NCBI GenBank assembly: GCA_905331475.1 | Contig: CAJNYU010003438.1 | Location: forward strand, 17,686-81,685 | Source of the DNA: Rotaria socialis | Taxonomy: Eukaryota; Rotifera; Eurotatoria; Philodinida; Philodinidae | Direction: 5' to 3' | Length of the DNA: 64,000 nucleotides | Part shown: positions 25,227-37,783 of the stretch, piece after piece | How the letters are laid out: every line of letters begins with the position of its first letter | How positions within the stretch are numbered: the first letter of the stretch is position 1 | Position numbers and translations under genes: made by a program | The notes under the pieces: generated by a model | What the model saw: the letters and a program-made list of their open reading frames with translations, nothing else | Told to the model about the DNA's origin: nothing | Database searches by the model: none

Positions 25227-28200
25227 ATGGATGATATTGGCTTAACATCATCACCCACGGTTATTAAACCGGCATGTTCGCCTATCAATTCGAATCGACA
25301 ACGAATAGATTCAGCATCAGTTATTCAACAATCGGATGTCTCATCATCACGGCCAGCATTACTTGCATATGATGCACTTGGACCACTTCTTTTTGAGGTA
25401 TAGTAAAGTTTTTTTGTCTTAAATTTTGCTTATATTTTGTTTTTAGCGAATAGAAAAAAGAAGGTTTTTTTTGTCTTTTACATTAGACAAAGAAAAGGAA
25501 GAGGAGACAGATAGAATAATTAGTGAATTTTAAGTCTTAAGATTCTGTCAATTTATGAATATGCTGCCAGGAAAAGGAAGAAAAAATGCTAGAAACAGTA
25601 GTCTTTAAATGAACAAATGTTACCGATTTTTCTTTCCTATTTTTTTAACCATCTTGTGGATGTTTATGGGCTGAAGGAACAGCGATGACAACGATGAGAA
25701 AGATTACTGCACACTATAACGCATGTAAGGGTGCATTATGCAGATTGAAACAGCAAGACAAAGGAGAGGTGTTTGCAGTCGCTACATGTTGTTACTTTTT
25801 CTTTTCTTTCCTTTTGAAATACATTCTCTTCATGTTGATGATTATGATGATGATGTGTGTGTGTGTGTGTCTTATAGCTACTTGCGCATTTTTGCATCGA
25901 TAATGATGATGATTACAAGATTGTTTGTAAAAAAAAACAGGATATGAAAATCGTTTTCTGTTTTCTTTTCTGTCATTTATTTTTCGATCAAACGCATTAT
26001 TATTTAAAGATAATTGACTAGGATTTAATTATGGGCATGAGTGAACTGAATATATCGACAAACATTGATCAATTTATTGTACACAGTATTCAATTGGTAA
26101 AAACCTTATCTAGAATATAAATAAGAATATACATTCTAGTTACATAAATAAAAACGAATAGATAAATCAATAAAGTTTGTCTTGTTTTTTTCTCTTCGTC
26201 TAGGCTTTGGATGGTTTCTTCTTTACAATAAATCACAATTTTGAACTGGATTTTGTTAGCGATAATGTTGGACAGTATTTGAAATTTTCTCAAGTAATTA
26301 TTATTTGAACTTAGAAGACTTTGCTTTTACATTTTGTTGGTTGTTCTATTCATTTTTGTTTTAAGGAAGAACTTGCCGGAAGAAGTTTATATCATTTTGT
26401 GCATCCGAATGATGTCGGCGAGTTCAGTAAAGCTTGGGCAAAAAAAGATGCCGGTTTGTTACTTATATTAATTTTTTCATAAAGACTAATTTATAAAAAA
26501 AAAAAAAGGTGATTCTGCAGCAGCACTTGTTAATAATGAACAATCATCCATACAATCCCGTGGACGCACATTTCTCTGTCGTATGCGAACAAATGATGGT
26601 TTGTTTTTTTCTCTTTTATCGAGAAAAGAAAAATGTAATATCTTCATTTAAAGATTCTACACCATACATTCGCATGATTATATCTGTTGCACTGCATCGT
26701 GATTCTTTGGGCAGTGATAAAACGTTTTTGATATGTATTGCACGGCGACCATCATTAAATGATCCTAATGATAAACCATCATTGCTTGGTTTTGATCAAT
26801 TTTCATCACGAATTAATCTAAATTATGATATTGAAAATTTAGATTCAAGGTAATCTTTATTTTAAAAACTCAAAAAAGAAAGGAAATTAAATTATTTATC
26901 GCTTATAGCCATATGAAAAATGAAAAATTGGATATAAATTTTCGTGGAAAAAATTTTCGTGATTATGTTTATATTCATGATATTCCAGCCATTGAACGTC
27001 ATTTTCAAGAAGGTACGATATATATATATTGAACAAAATAATCACTATATGAGTTTTATCTCATAACAAATTATCGTAATGACTATTTCAAGTATTCAAC
27101 TAAAGATGAAGTTTTTCTTTAAAGTAGTTCAAATGTATGTAGTTTAGTATTCTGCATGACTCTAGAGAGTCTTGTGTATTCAATTTTAATTACGAAAGGT
27201 AGACCTTTTCGTTATGGAATAATAACAAGATTACTCAAAAACATTGCCAGACGTTTTCCCACTTTACAAAAAAAAGCTCAGTATGTTAATGAGAATCAAC
27301 TGTGAACGTTTTATTCATGTAATTAAAGTTAAAGCGTTTTATGTAGAGAATACAGTATGCATGATTGACTGCGTTTAAGCGTGAAAACTCTAATAGACGC
27401 TGAACGTTCTTTTTAATTTATAACTTAAAATGTGGCAATTACGAATGTAGAAGTATTTAACATAAGATAAAATAATTTATTTTGGAATTTCTCCATGATC
27501 AAAGAAGATGAAAAAGAATTTTCTTAGTTGAAGGTTACAAAGTAAAATTGGCTTCTCGTTTTTATCCATACTGTAATTATAGCGAAACTATTCTTACAGT
27601 TCATGAATAGACTTTTCAAAAGACAGAAAAAAAAGAAGAGAAAATTCCTAAGTTTTCTTCTATAGAAAGCAATAATTTTGTTCGAAAATACAAGAATTTC
27701 GTGTCTTATTAGTATTTTGAAAGAGACTTTTTAATGAATTCAGCGCTGAAAAATTTGATTATAAAAAGAGAAATGAAGTCGACATATGCCTACAAAAGCT
27801 TTCTAATATTCATGTTATGCCATAGCAATGCATTAACGTTATTCCTGAAGTTAAACGTGAAGTTCATCGCCTGCACAACTTTGATTTATAATTTTATTAA
27901 TGATAAAACTACATATTATCGTTTTTTCGCTGAATAGTTAGCAGTTTTTCATCATAAAATCACTACGGCAAAAAGAAGAATTACTTATGTTCTTTCGTTT
28001 TTACGACCTACAAGCTTGTTCGAGCACGTTTCTTTTTGAAAAAATCCCCAGTGGAAATTTCGATGAAAAATTAATAAATTTGTAAGTATTCATCGATTAC
28101 GTTAGGGTTATTTCGTATGAAGATTTCTATCGTACGAGTTCATATTTGTATAGAGAAAATCGCCAGCCAAGAGCAGAAATCCGGTGAATTAACGAACAGA

Positions 28201-31200
28201 TTTCGAACAAAACATTATCTATTTATCGAATAATGAAATCATAATTCAAACGTAAACACTAGATCACCTCCGCATAAAACTCAGAAAAATGCATCTAAGA
28301 ATTACTATGAAAATGACGACAATGTCAAGATGTTTTTTGAATTAAAATCAACTTAACTTTTTCAGTCTTATATTTTCTTTTTCATGTTGAATGTGAAAGA
28401 ACATATTCTGTTAAAAACACTCCCTTACAAGAGAAATCTTGTTACTTTTCATATTGGTTTATTTTTTATTGATATAAAGTATTTAGTTGACAAAAACTAG
28501 ACGTTTTCCCCCTCATTCCCATCTAACACTCATACACAGCGAAATGATGTATGAAAAAACAGTTTTTATTGCCGATACCTTACAAAAAAAAATCAATTCT
28601 GTCTCCATGTACATTTAGTCGAGCGTAACATATAGCAAGCGTTTGGGTTACGACATATTTTTTACTTCTGGCATTTACTCTCGCAATAACCTTCATGAGT
28701 TTCCGAAATGATCTACACGAGATTCTTTCTTCTAGTGTTTTATCCATCGTACTGTCATATTCAGCACTATGATATCATTTCTCATACGGATCCAAGTAAT
28801 ATTTTTCTCTTTCTATTTTAGTTATTGAAAATGGTGAAGGAAAAAGTTCCGTCTATCGCTTTTGCCTTCACGATAATATTTATGCATTTATAAATACTCG
28901 GAGTAAACTATTTCATAATTCAACAGCGAATAAATCTGATTCTATACTTTCAACACATACAATTGTTCGGTAAATAGAAAAGAAAACCATTTGATATTAT
29001 TAGAATTCTTCTTCTTATTTAAAGTCTAATTGAAAATGTAAATGATTTAAATGGGAATGCATCTACACGTTTAATGAAATCGATTATTTCATCAAATCGT
29101 GATTTACAAAAAAATAAACAGCAACAGCAACAACAACAACAAACACCAAATAAAACAATAGTAGCATCGCCAGCAACCCCACCAATCGGAACGCAGTTTG
29201 CATTAACGATGTTAGGCATGCGAAAAAATGCCTCGAACTCTTTACAACAACATGTGTCTAGTACGTTAGGCACGCTAATACAAGTGCAAAATTCATTATC
29301 AACTTCATCACTGACTAGTCCACATGAGAAAAATCAATCTCAACAACAACAAGCGTCGCTGACACCATCATCGTCGCCAATACAAAATCGATTAGTTGCT
29401 CAAAAGTCATCGACACTTGAAAGTAAGTACAAGTAAAAATAACTGTTCTAAAAATAAATCTTTCGTTTTTCATAGATGTTTCTTCGTCAGGTACCGTTGA
29501 ATTTGGTAGTAAACGAACATCTTTCAGTCGTTCATTAGGATCCGGTAAAATTCCCGAAAATAATCGCTCTCTTCTTTCTTCTGCCGTTTGGAATGATATT
29601 AAAATGGTTTTTTTTTTAGAAAACTCCGTATTTTACTTTAACAGAAAATCAAAGAAGTATTCACAATTGTTTCTATCAAATCAAGCAGAATTCATCCGAG
29701 GAGATGCGCAACACTACTACCTTTCTACAATTCTGTGTCTAATAGAGTTCCGAAACATATTTTTTTTCACTTGCAAATAATCTCACTATTTGACAATCTC
29801 TGTTTTGTGGCTACCCACTATTCTTCTAGCGGTGCGAGCAATTTTTTAGCTTGTGAAGTTTTTCCTTTAATTTTCTTCTGCTGTTACCGTTGAGACCGAA
29901 AAAAAAGACATCTATGTTGTGATACTTTTTACTTTTACCTTATCTATCTATTCTTTTTCTCCTAATTTAGTACATTCCAATCATGGTAGTCTATCATCAC
30001 CAGTTAATTCTTTTGATATATTTTTTTCTTCGCCTACACCGGCAACAACGAATTCAAATGATTTACAAGCATTTTTATCATCACCAACCAATACTAAAAC
30101 TTCGTCACCGTTATTTTCAAATAGTGATATTTATACAACGTCATCGAGTCCAAAACCAGTTTTAACATCACCATCGCCATCATTACTCAATTCAGCGCGT
30201 GGTTCAACACGTTTGCGACAATTGTTATCAACGAAGTCTCCATCAGCCAACGATAATCCGTCTCAAACATTACATTATCATGCCGATGAAAAACTTGAAG
30301 ATTTTATACAAGGACCAGAAAGTCCAACAACAACACATGTATCCCCGTTAACAAATGAATTACTATCGTCAATAGCAAAACGTCGAAGAAAAAATAGTTT
30401 TACATTCAATGAACAAAATAATGGAGGCGATGGATTGCTCAAAAAGATTTTAGAGAAACCAAATTCTCATTCAACATCACCAGTCAGAACAGATTCGAAT
30501 CATAGTGATGATAGTTCATCAAGTGGACATGCTTCAAATAAACAACGCAGTGACACTTTTCTTCGAGTAAACTAAACACATTCCTTTAGGAAAAAACAGA
30601 ATTCGCTTGTTTTCTTTTGAATTCAGAATAAGCGCATAGATTGTAGGGAGACAGAATGTTTACATTGTTTGATAGAGAATGTTTCGTTCTAAGAGCCTAT
30701 AGACTTGGTTTTCTAAAAAAATTGTTTTCTGATCTTGTCATCTTGAGTTATTAGCTCGCGATTGCAATATCCTCGTTTTGGAAAGCAACGGGTTGTTAAA
30801 ATTCAAATATCTTGACAAGAATTTCTACATTTTAGTTGGGAACCTTACGATATTTCAAATGACTAGAACGTTCGATATATAAGACTGCCCGGAATACTCC
30901 CTCCTAAATTATCTAAATACAAAAGGTTTGTAGAATCTCGCATATACGAGTCCAACTCAATTGTGAAATCTATTTTAACATAATGTTACAAAGTTAATTA
31001 TCAAATTTGCTACCTAGTAATTCTAGATCACACTGATCCATTAATGTTTGCGCATAACAATCAAGTCAGAACTTAATCTGCGTTATTTCATTAACTATAT
31101 TCTATCCTCTAATTTATTTCTTTAACATTTAGACTCTACTCAACGATGAAGTTCGTCCACAAAAAGTTGTTGTCGATGCTCCGTTTGCACTTGGCGCACG

Positions 31201-33276
31201 GCAAGTATCAAATAAATATGCAACAAATGGTACGAATGTATTAGTTGAAAATGATAAAGCAAAAAATAACAATACACGTTTAACGTTAAAAACTCAAACA
31301 TCAGATGCATCTGATGGTAAAGGAAAGAAAAAGCGCCGCCAAAATTCAACTAATTTTGGTAATCAAAATAATCCTATACCAAGAAAACCTGGCAGACCAA
31401 AGCGAAATGTAATAGTTCGCTTCTCATCATTTTCTGTTTCAAAACTTCGACTATTTTCTTTTTAGCAAACCGACTTTCTTCAAACAACAAATCATTGTCA
31501 AACACCACAATCAACATTATCAGATGGATCACTCGACGCTCTATTGGATTCATCAACTAATATAGATCAACCGATGACACAAACATCACCGATTGTACTC
31601 CGTCGTACAACACGACAATCATCAACATCAAACACAACAATAAATCATAAGCGATCCTCTGACAATGATGAACATTTACAAAATTCAAGAAAATTTCCCA
31701 AATTACTTACACAAGCACTTAAAGATGACTTTAAAATTGGATGTCAAGATATTTCACCAACACAGACAATCACTGCTACAAAACTACTTAATCAGGTTAG
31801 TTTAAAACGCTAATCATTTAATATTTTCTTTCACTCAAATAATGTCTATGTACTTGAGTTTATCCTTTTTTTTCTTACTCTACAACTAAAACTATAAACT
31901 TTATTTTAGTCATCTCAAATTATGATCAAAACTGAACCAGAACAATACGATCATACTATGCCGTTTGATAAAAACTCACCATTATCACAATCTCAAGCGT
32001 GCCGATCAATGCCAATAAACAATGCCAATTCGTCAATGGGTAATTCACAATCAACATTACTACGAACATTAATTCGTACACCACAAAATTCATCAATAAT
32101 AACCAAAAAAGATGCACCATTATATGACCTATTGGAACATCTCGAAACAACAACACCAAACGATAATTCATTATTTTCTGGTCAATCATCGCTTAATAAT
32201 TCTATTGATCCATTCGAGCAATATTTAACACCTGTTATGTCACAAAATTCTATGGGAAGCAATAATCATAATAATAACTCATCAAAAGATGATTATCTCG
32301 CTGCATTGTTAAATACTGATCCTAAACAACCCAATGAATTATCATTCATACCAACAAATAAACAGCAACAACAACAACAACAACAAACAATTAATGATAA
32401 TAATCGTATATCAGCAATAGCACACGAGCTATTTAATTCAACAACAATGACAACCAATTCAAATGACGATTTTCTTTCATTATTAGATAATAGAGATTTT
32501 CTTGAATGTTTAAATGATTCGACAACAATAGATTCAATACTATCACAAAATTCAACGAGTCTTATCGAACAAACATTTACACAATCATCATCATTAACAA
32601 CAGCAGCAGCAGCAGCAACAAAGCGTAGTGACAAAGATGAAAAAGCTATTAGTGAGATTTATAAAACTCTTGTGACTTCATTTCATCCCGGTAAGATAAA
32701 CAAAACATATAATTCGATTCATTACTTTCTTCTTTCTTTTAAGGTTCATCTCAACAATCATCATCAACTATAGATTCTTTGCCTATTGATATTAATACTT
32801 CTAGTAATATTTATCGAAATAAAAACCTTAAATTTTTCTTGATTATTTCTTCATTATAGATTCTATTACCGGTGGCTTCCTTTTCCCTGAAACGTCGAAT
32901 CCAATTCCACCCAATCGAACAGTTAGTCATGATCCATCATCATCGATGTATTGTCCACCATCTGTTCCACAAATTTCAACATTTCCATATTCATCAAATG
33001 TAACAAATCCCGCGAAAATTATATTTTTTTATGTATTTATTTTATCATTTAGAATACTCAATATCCTGACTGTCTTTCAATGGAACAAATGGATAATGGT
33101 GGTTCATTTCCTCCAAATGTAACGTTATCGCCTATGAATAATTCCTATCAATCCAAAACAACAACAACAACAACAACAACACTTATGAATACAAATGCAA
33201 TGATGATGTATTCTCAACAATCCGATCCACATATTCAACATCATCAAACGCCAAATATGATCTATCGTCAACCTTC

Positions 33277-33316
<40 letters not shown>

Positions 33317-36300
33317 CAACAACAAAAACCAATGTATAATAATTATGTTCAACCAGCACCAAATCAAATGAATTCTGGTTATTATTCGATTCCACCATCA
33401 ACAAATCAACAGCAGCGAATGCCATCTGCTAATCATCATTCAGCAGCAGCAGCGAAAAGACAAGCACTAATTCATCAACAACAGCAACAAAGAACTGCTG
33501 CACAAATGAATCAACATCAGCAGCAAGTTCAATTTCATATGTCGATGAATGTTACTTTACCACATGTAAAATTAAATGCTCTCGCTATAAACTTTTTAAT
33601 TAGTTTTGTTTTTCTAGATGATGACAAATCCGCAACAGCAGCAGCAGCAACAACAACAACAGCAGCAGCAGTTGGCTCATCGACGTATGTTCAGCAATAA
33701 ATACTTAGAAAAACAAAATATCTATTTTTATTTTATTAATTTAGCTATGGTGAATACATACAATGATCCAATGATGCCTAATAACAATATTCCACCATTA
33801 CAACAGGATTTTCATCAATATTCAAATAATAATTCACTCGAGCTTTCCTATAATCCCGATCTTTTTATGTCACCATCCCCAAATATGACACAACAATCCA
33901 TGCAGAATCGCCATATGAATGTCACGCAACATCAACAGCCTCCACCACATTCACAACCTCCAATGCATCAGGTATATTTTAACAAGAACTATAACACATC
34001 TAACAATTAAATTGTTTTAATAAAACACGAGTCACGACGTTTACATAAATTCAGAACAATAAAATTAAGCGTAAAGATCTTTCTTAAGATCTATTTTCTG
34101 CAGTTTAATTCATAAGACTAGCTGATAGGATTACTAATTAGTATATTGAAATTACTACACTATGTAAAAAAGAAGAAGATTCCTGTAGGTTTAATCATAG
34201 ACGAATTTTGATAATTAAATCTTACATAATGATACAATAAGTAAAAAGAACAGAAGAAAATACGATACTAATTGCTGAAAAACTCTATTCAATAGTTCTA
34301 TTCGAATCGTATTGATCCAATCAATTTAGTTCCTAACTCAATTAATTCTCTTTATATTTATTGAATAATCTTTGAGTTTAAAACTCTCTTGAGTTAAGTT
34401 TAATCATCATCGCTTATATGCATTAATCACTCTATATTTTTTAGAAATTTATAAATTCCTCTTACATAAGTATATCCTGAAGGTCCTTTGTTGTTATCAA
34501 TCCATTTTCTACAGTGAATACATAATCGTATTCTCTGCTTTTCAAGGTTTTTAGCTCTAAACCGTAAAAATTCGACATACTTTAACGCAAACATCTTGAT
34601 TAAAAACTTCGATTTTTATATAAAATGAATGAATTAATTAACAAGAATTCTAGTTTAAATCTGATTGCACAATAAACATTATCTCGATTACATTTTATCA
34701 AAATACGCAAAAATTTGTTTTTTTTTCTATGCAAATGAAGCAATCGATAGTATTTTGAATCTTGTTGATTGATGATACTACTATTACAATATGTACGAAC
34801 GAAGAATACTTACGTTATCATAACCTTTTCTTTTTCGGGTACATTTCTTATTCATTCTTAATACGAAAAACATTCGTTCTCTCAACTGTCCGTCTTTGTA
34901 CTTAATTTTTCGTTCAACTAATCCTTACATAATAAAAAAAGAAGCCTTAATCGAACACATAAAAAATAAAATACGAAAGTATTGTTGTAGAACTCGATCG
35001 CTATCGAAACATAACCAAGGTCAAATTAATAACTTATGAATATTGAACGCAATGAGATATTTTTAGAACGATATAAAGTAGAAAAAACAATACATTCATG
35101 ATTTTCTCGAGTCAATAAAAATGATATGTTAAATATTTAAAAGATAAAAAACTAAAGTACTCAGAAAATGATGAGATATGCCTAATTGAGATAGAAAAAT
35201 ATTTTCCTCTAGTTTGATGAAATAATTACACATATTTATGAAATAAAAAGTTAGTATGACACGTATGGAACTAAGTATCATTTCTTAAAGAACATGCATG
35301 CCATTAAGAATTCTTCGTATAGAGAAAAAAATTGAAAATATTTATTATTTCTACAAAATTCCTTGCGACATACGTAGAACGAAAATAGACTGATTGAGGG
35401 TGTAAGTTTTCAACACTAACCACTCGAACAAAAGAGAAGTGAGTGTGTCACAGTACATATTTCTTCCTTTTTATTTGTCCACTTACCTTTTATTGTCATT
35501 GAACATTAAAAGAATCATAAAATTGAATCCCAACGAGTGTTTGGAAAATAATACGACAGAATAAAAAGCACAAATCGACTTAAGATATATAGTTTATTAG
35601 TCTAGAAAACAGAAAAAGGAACCATGCATGAGAAGAAAAGAAGAATATGAAACGCGAAATTTCGTTTTACTTCATAGCCAATTATAATGTATAAAACATA
35701 GCGACGAGGTGTATCTACAACTCATGTAAACGTAATCTCTACTCATCGTTTTTTCTCTCTTGTCTATTACTGAGTGACGAAGCGATAAATAATACAGATT
35801 CGCAATATATTTACAGTGTCTAATAATAGAATAAATACTTCGATAAATCTTCTGTCTCGAGAAAAAACAACTGAATTAGTAATCTGTTGTTTTTCACTCT
35901 TGTCATTTATCGATCAACATACACATGATATCTATGAAGTGGTAGCAGATCATTATTTTGCTTAGTTAGACTTGCGCTATTTTTTTTCCTATTCTGCATT
36001 ACAGGTCATATATGTAGAAGAACTTTTTATACGTATAGAGTCATATCTTTAACAAGAATGACTCGAATATGATAAGAAACCGAAATGTTATTTTCAATAA
36101 ACATACACTTGATAAAAGAGAAAAAAATGCAAATGCCTGCTGCTAGGGAATATTTTAATCTCGTTATGACGTAAAAAATAACAGCAAAAAAATGAGAGAA
36201 ACAAAAAAATGATTCGTACTTCTTCTCCCTTCTCTTCTCTCTCTCTCTCTATTACTCTTTCTATTACATTTCTATTCAAGGCTTCAGAAAAGAAATATTT

Positions 36301-37783
36301 CTTTATTTGTTTCTTGACAATTTCAAGGTTCTATTATTTATCAGAGTAACCCAGAATCAAGAAATGAAACTAAGAGAAAAAAATGTAACAGAAAGATAAA
36401 ACTTTATATTTAAATGTCATATGATTCCAATTTTACTCGAGGAAGTCATAGTTATATAACGATGAATATTCAATATAATCTTCTCATATTCAGCTTTGAT
36501 ACACGCTCAGGAGAGAATAAATAAAAGAGGTCAAGGTAGTTGTTCAACAAGAAAAAGAGATCACAAATTCTGGTTCATTAATTTGGTCACATAATATTTG
36601 CCTCAGTCTACTAACATGATATTAGTAATACGCGTTTGTATATATATATATATAGAGAGATCAAATAAATAATACAGATATTGTGCATGAGCTTGTATTC
36701 ATGACGTAGAGAGCATAAGTCGGTCATCTATTTGCTAAAGAAATTCGATTAATTGAACATAAGAAGGAGTTCATTCTTTTTCCGTTCTCTTTTTATTTTA
36801 TTTCATCTCTACACTGGTCTAATGATTGAGTACATGATCAGGATTGAGCAACTGACATAGAATGTAAAAAAAGAAACGAGAAGCACTATCCTCGTCCATT
36901 GGCGGATGTCCTCCAATTTCTATTCTTTCATTCTCGTGCGTGCTTCTAAGTTCAAGGCAATACTTCTTCTCTTCTTTTTTTTTGCTGCATATGATGACAT
37001 ATTGGACAAGAAGGCCTTGACACTACCCGAAGAAATATACAGAACAAATGAGCTCATCTGATAGAAAAGAGAGAAAAAAGAGGGAAATGATTCTCTTATT
37101 ACTTCCATAACTAAGCTATAGACGATAAGATCAAAATAAAAAATTAGTCATAGGTATTTACGAAATATTGGAGTGCGTATAATAATCGTTTTTAATTATT
37201 TTAGCCACCATACTCGAATATGAGCGTAGCTCTGTCGGCAACTATACAACAAAATTCACAAAGTACGTTAAATTTTTGTTGGATTTGAATCTTTATTCAA
37301 TTCATTGTCTTCTAATCTAGATTCGAATAATCTTATGAATCCATCAATACCTAATTTAACGTCAGCTGAATGCCGTCAATCGGAAGAAATCAATAATCAA
37401 ATGATTAATTGTTTGAGGTAAAATAAATCATAATTTTTTTCTTTTTGTACAATTTGTATTTATTTATTTGTTTGTTTTCTTCTTAACAGTTTTCATCCTG
37501 TTCGATCAACAAGTGAATTTGTGCGTAAACAATTACAAACTACAATTCAGGGCCGGCAAAAACCAGCAGGTGGAAAAGATTTATCCGCAACAACGGGACA
37601 TAATTCATTGTCAGCAAATCTTGATTGCAGTAAATGAATGAAAATTTTCAATTTTCAATTAATTCTTTTATCTCTATTATAGATCAAAAAGGAGCGTTCT
37701 TTCGAAATCAACTCTCTTCTCCAATTTCAACTCCTCCATTGCAAACAACAGTAAGACCTCAAGCACAAGACAAACCAACATAA
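25227..37783 (+). CDS. NCOA: p160/SRC nuclear receptor coactivator (NCOA family), bHLH not found
   Basis: Twenty-two exons: 25227-25397, 26204-26293, 26366-26453, 26509-26598, 26654-26849, 26909-27012, 28822-28969, 29025-29422, 29476-29544, 29971-30566, 31133-31408, 31466-31795, 31910-32690, 32744-32803, 32860-32999, 33053-33565, 33618-33684, 33745-33971, 37205-37262, 37321-37417, 37490-37629 and 37683-37783. They total 4740 nt, 1579 residues, every junction in phase. SRC proteins bind ligand-activated nuclear receptors through LXXLL boxes and recruit acetyl- and methyltransferases. Seen: QSDVSS...DALGPLLFEALDGFFF opening PAS-A; CRM and ICIARR blocks; a PAS-B-like SSVYRF...TRSKLF...ILSTHTIVR; LXXLL boxes LRQLL, LDALL, LYDLL and LAALL; an AT-hook-like RKPGRPKR; four polyQ tracts; and a late SEFVRKQLQ helix. 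The bHLH that normally precedes QSDVSS is absent, and an in-frame TAA lies two codons before the ATG. The last exon has an alternative donor at 37751. Confidence 0.93.
25853..25870 (+). repeat. (GT)n microsatellite in NCOA intron 1
   Basis: A TG run following an ATG/ATGATG-rich stretch within NCOA intron 1. Confidence 0.85.
30213..30227 (+). other. LXXLL receptor-interaction box (LRQLL)
   Basis: Encoded in exon 10 in the context TRLRQLLSTKS, which resembles vertebrate SRC NR boxes such as LLQLLTTKS. Confidence 0.75.
31379..31405 (+). other. AT-hook-like motif in the coactivator
   Basis: Encodes PRKPGRPKR at the end of exon 11, with the core GRP flanked by basic residues as in minor-groove-binding AT-hooks. 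I do not know of this motif in vertebrate SRC proteins. Confidence 0.55.
31532..31546 (+). other. LXXLL box (LDALL)
   Basis: Encoded in exon 12 in the context GSLDALLDSS. It may act in receptor or CBP/p300 binding. Confidence 0.55.
32120..32134 (+). other. LXXLL box (LYDLL)
   Basis: Encoded in exon 13 in the context APLYDLLEHLE, a predicted amphipathic helix. Confidence 0.65.
32297..32311 (+). other. LXXLL box (LAALL)
   Basis: Encoded in exon 13 in the context DDYLAALLNTD. Confidence 0.55.
33279..33327 (+). repeat. Polyglutamine tract, CAG/CAA microsatellite
   Basis: A run of CAG then CAA codons in NCOA exon 16, likely length-polymorphic. Shorter polyQ runs occur near 29118-29147, 32363-32387 and 33636-33671. 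Confidence 0.9.
33972..37204 (+). other. Long NCOA intron 18 (3.2 kb)
   Basis: No coding exon is recognised. If the GTATAT donor is not used, translation stops 13 codons into the intron, so a shorter isoform is possible. It contains a TA run near 36639-36653 and a CT-rich tract near 36235-36250. Confidence 0.6.

Noticed and set aside
29019-29273. Minus-strand frame with a polycysteine run
   Set aside because: It is the antisense of the polyglutamine codons of NCOA exon 8.
32293-32634. Minus-strand frame with polyalanine and polycysteine runs
   Set aside because: It is the antisense shadow of CAG/CAA repeats in NCOA exon 13.
37205-37783. Possible separate small gene at the NCOA 3' end
   Set aside because: Exons 19-22 join exon 18 in the correct phase and encode the SRC-like SEFVRKQLQ segment, so they belong to NCOA despite the 3.2-kb intron.
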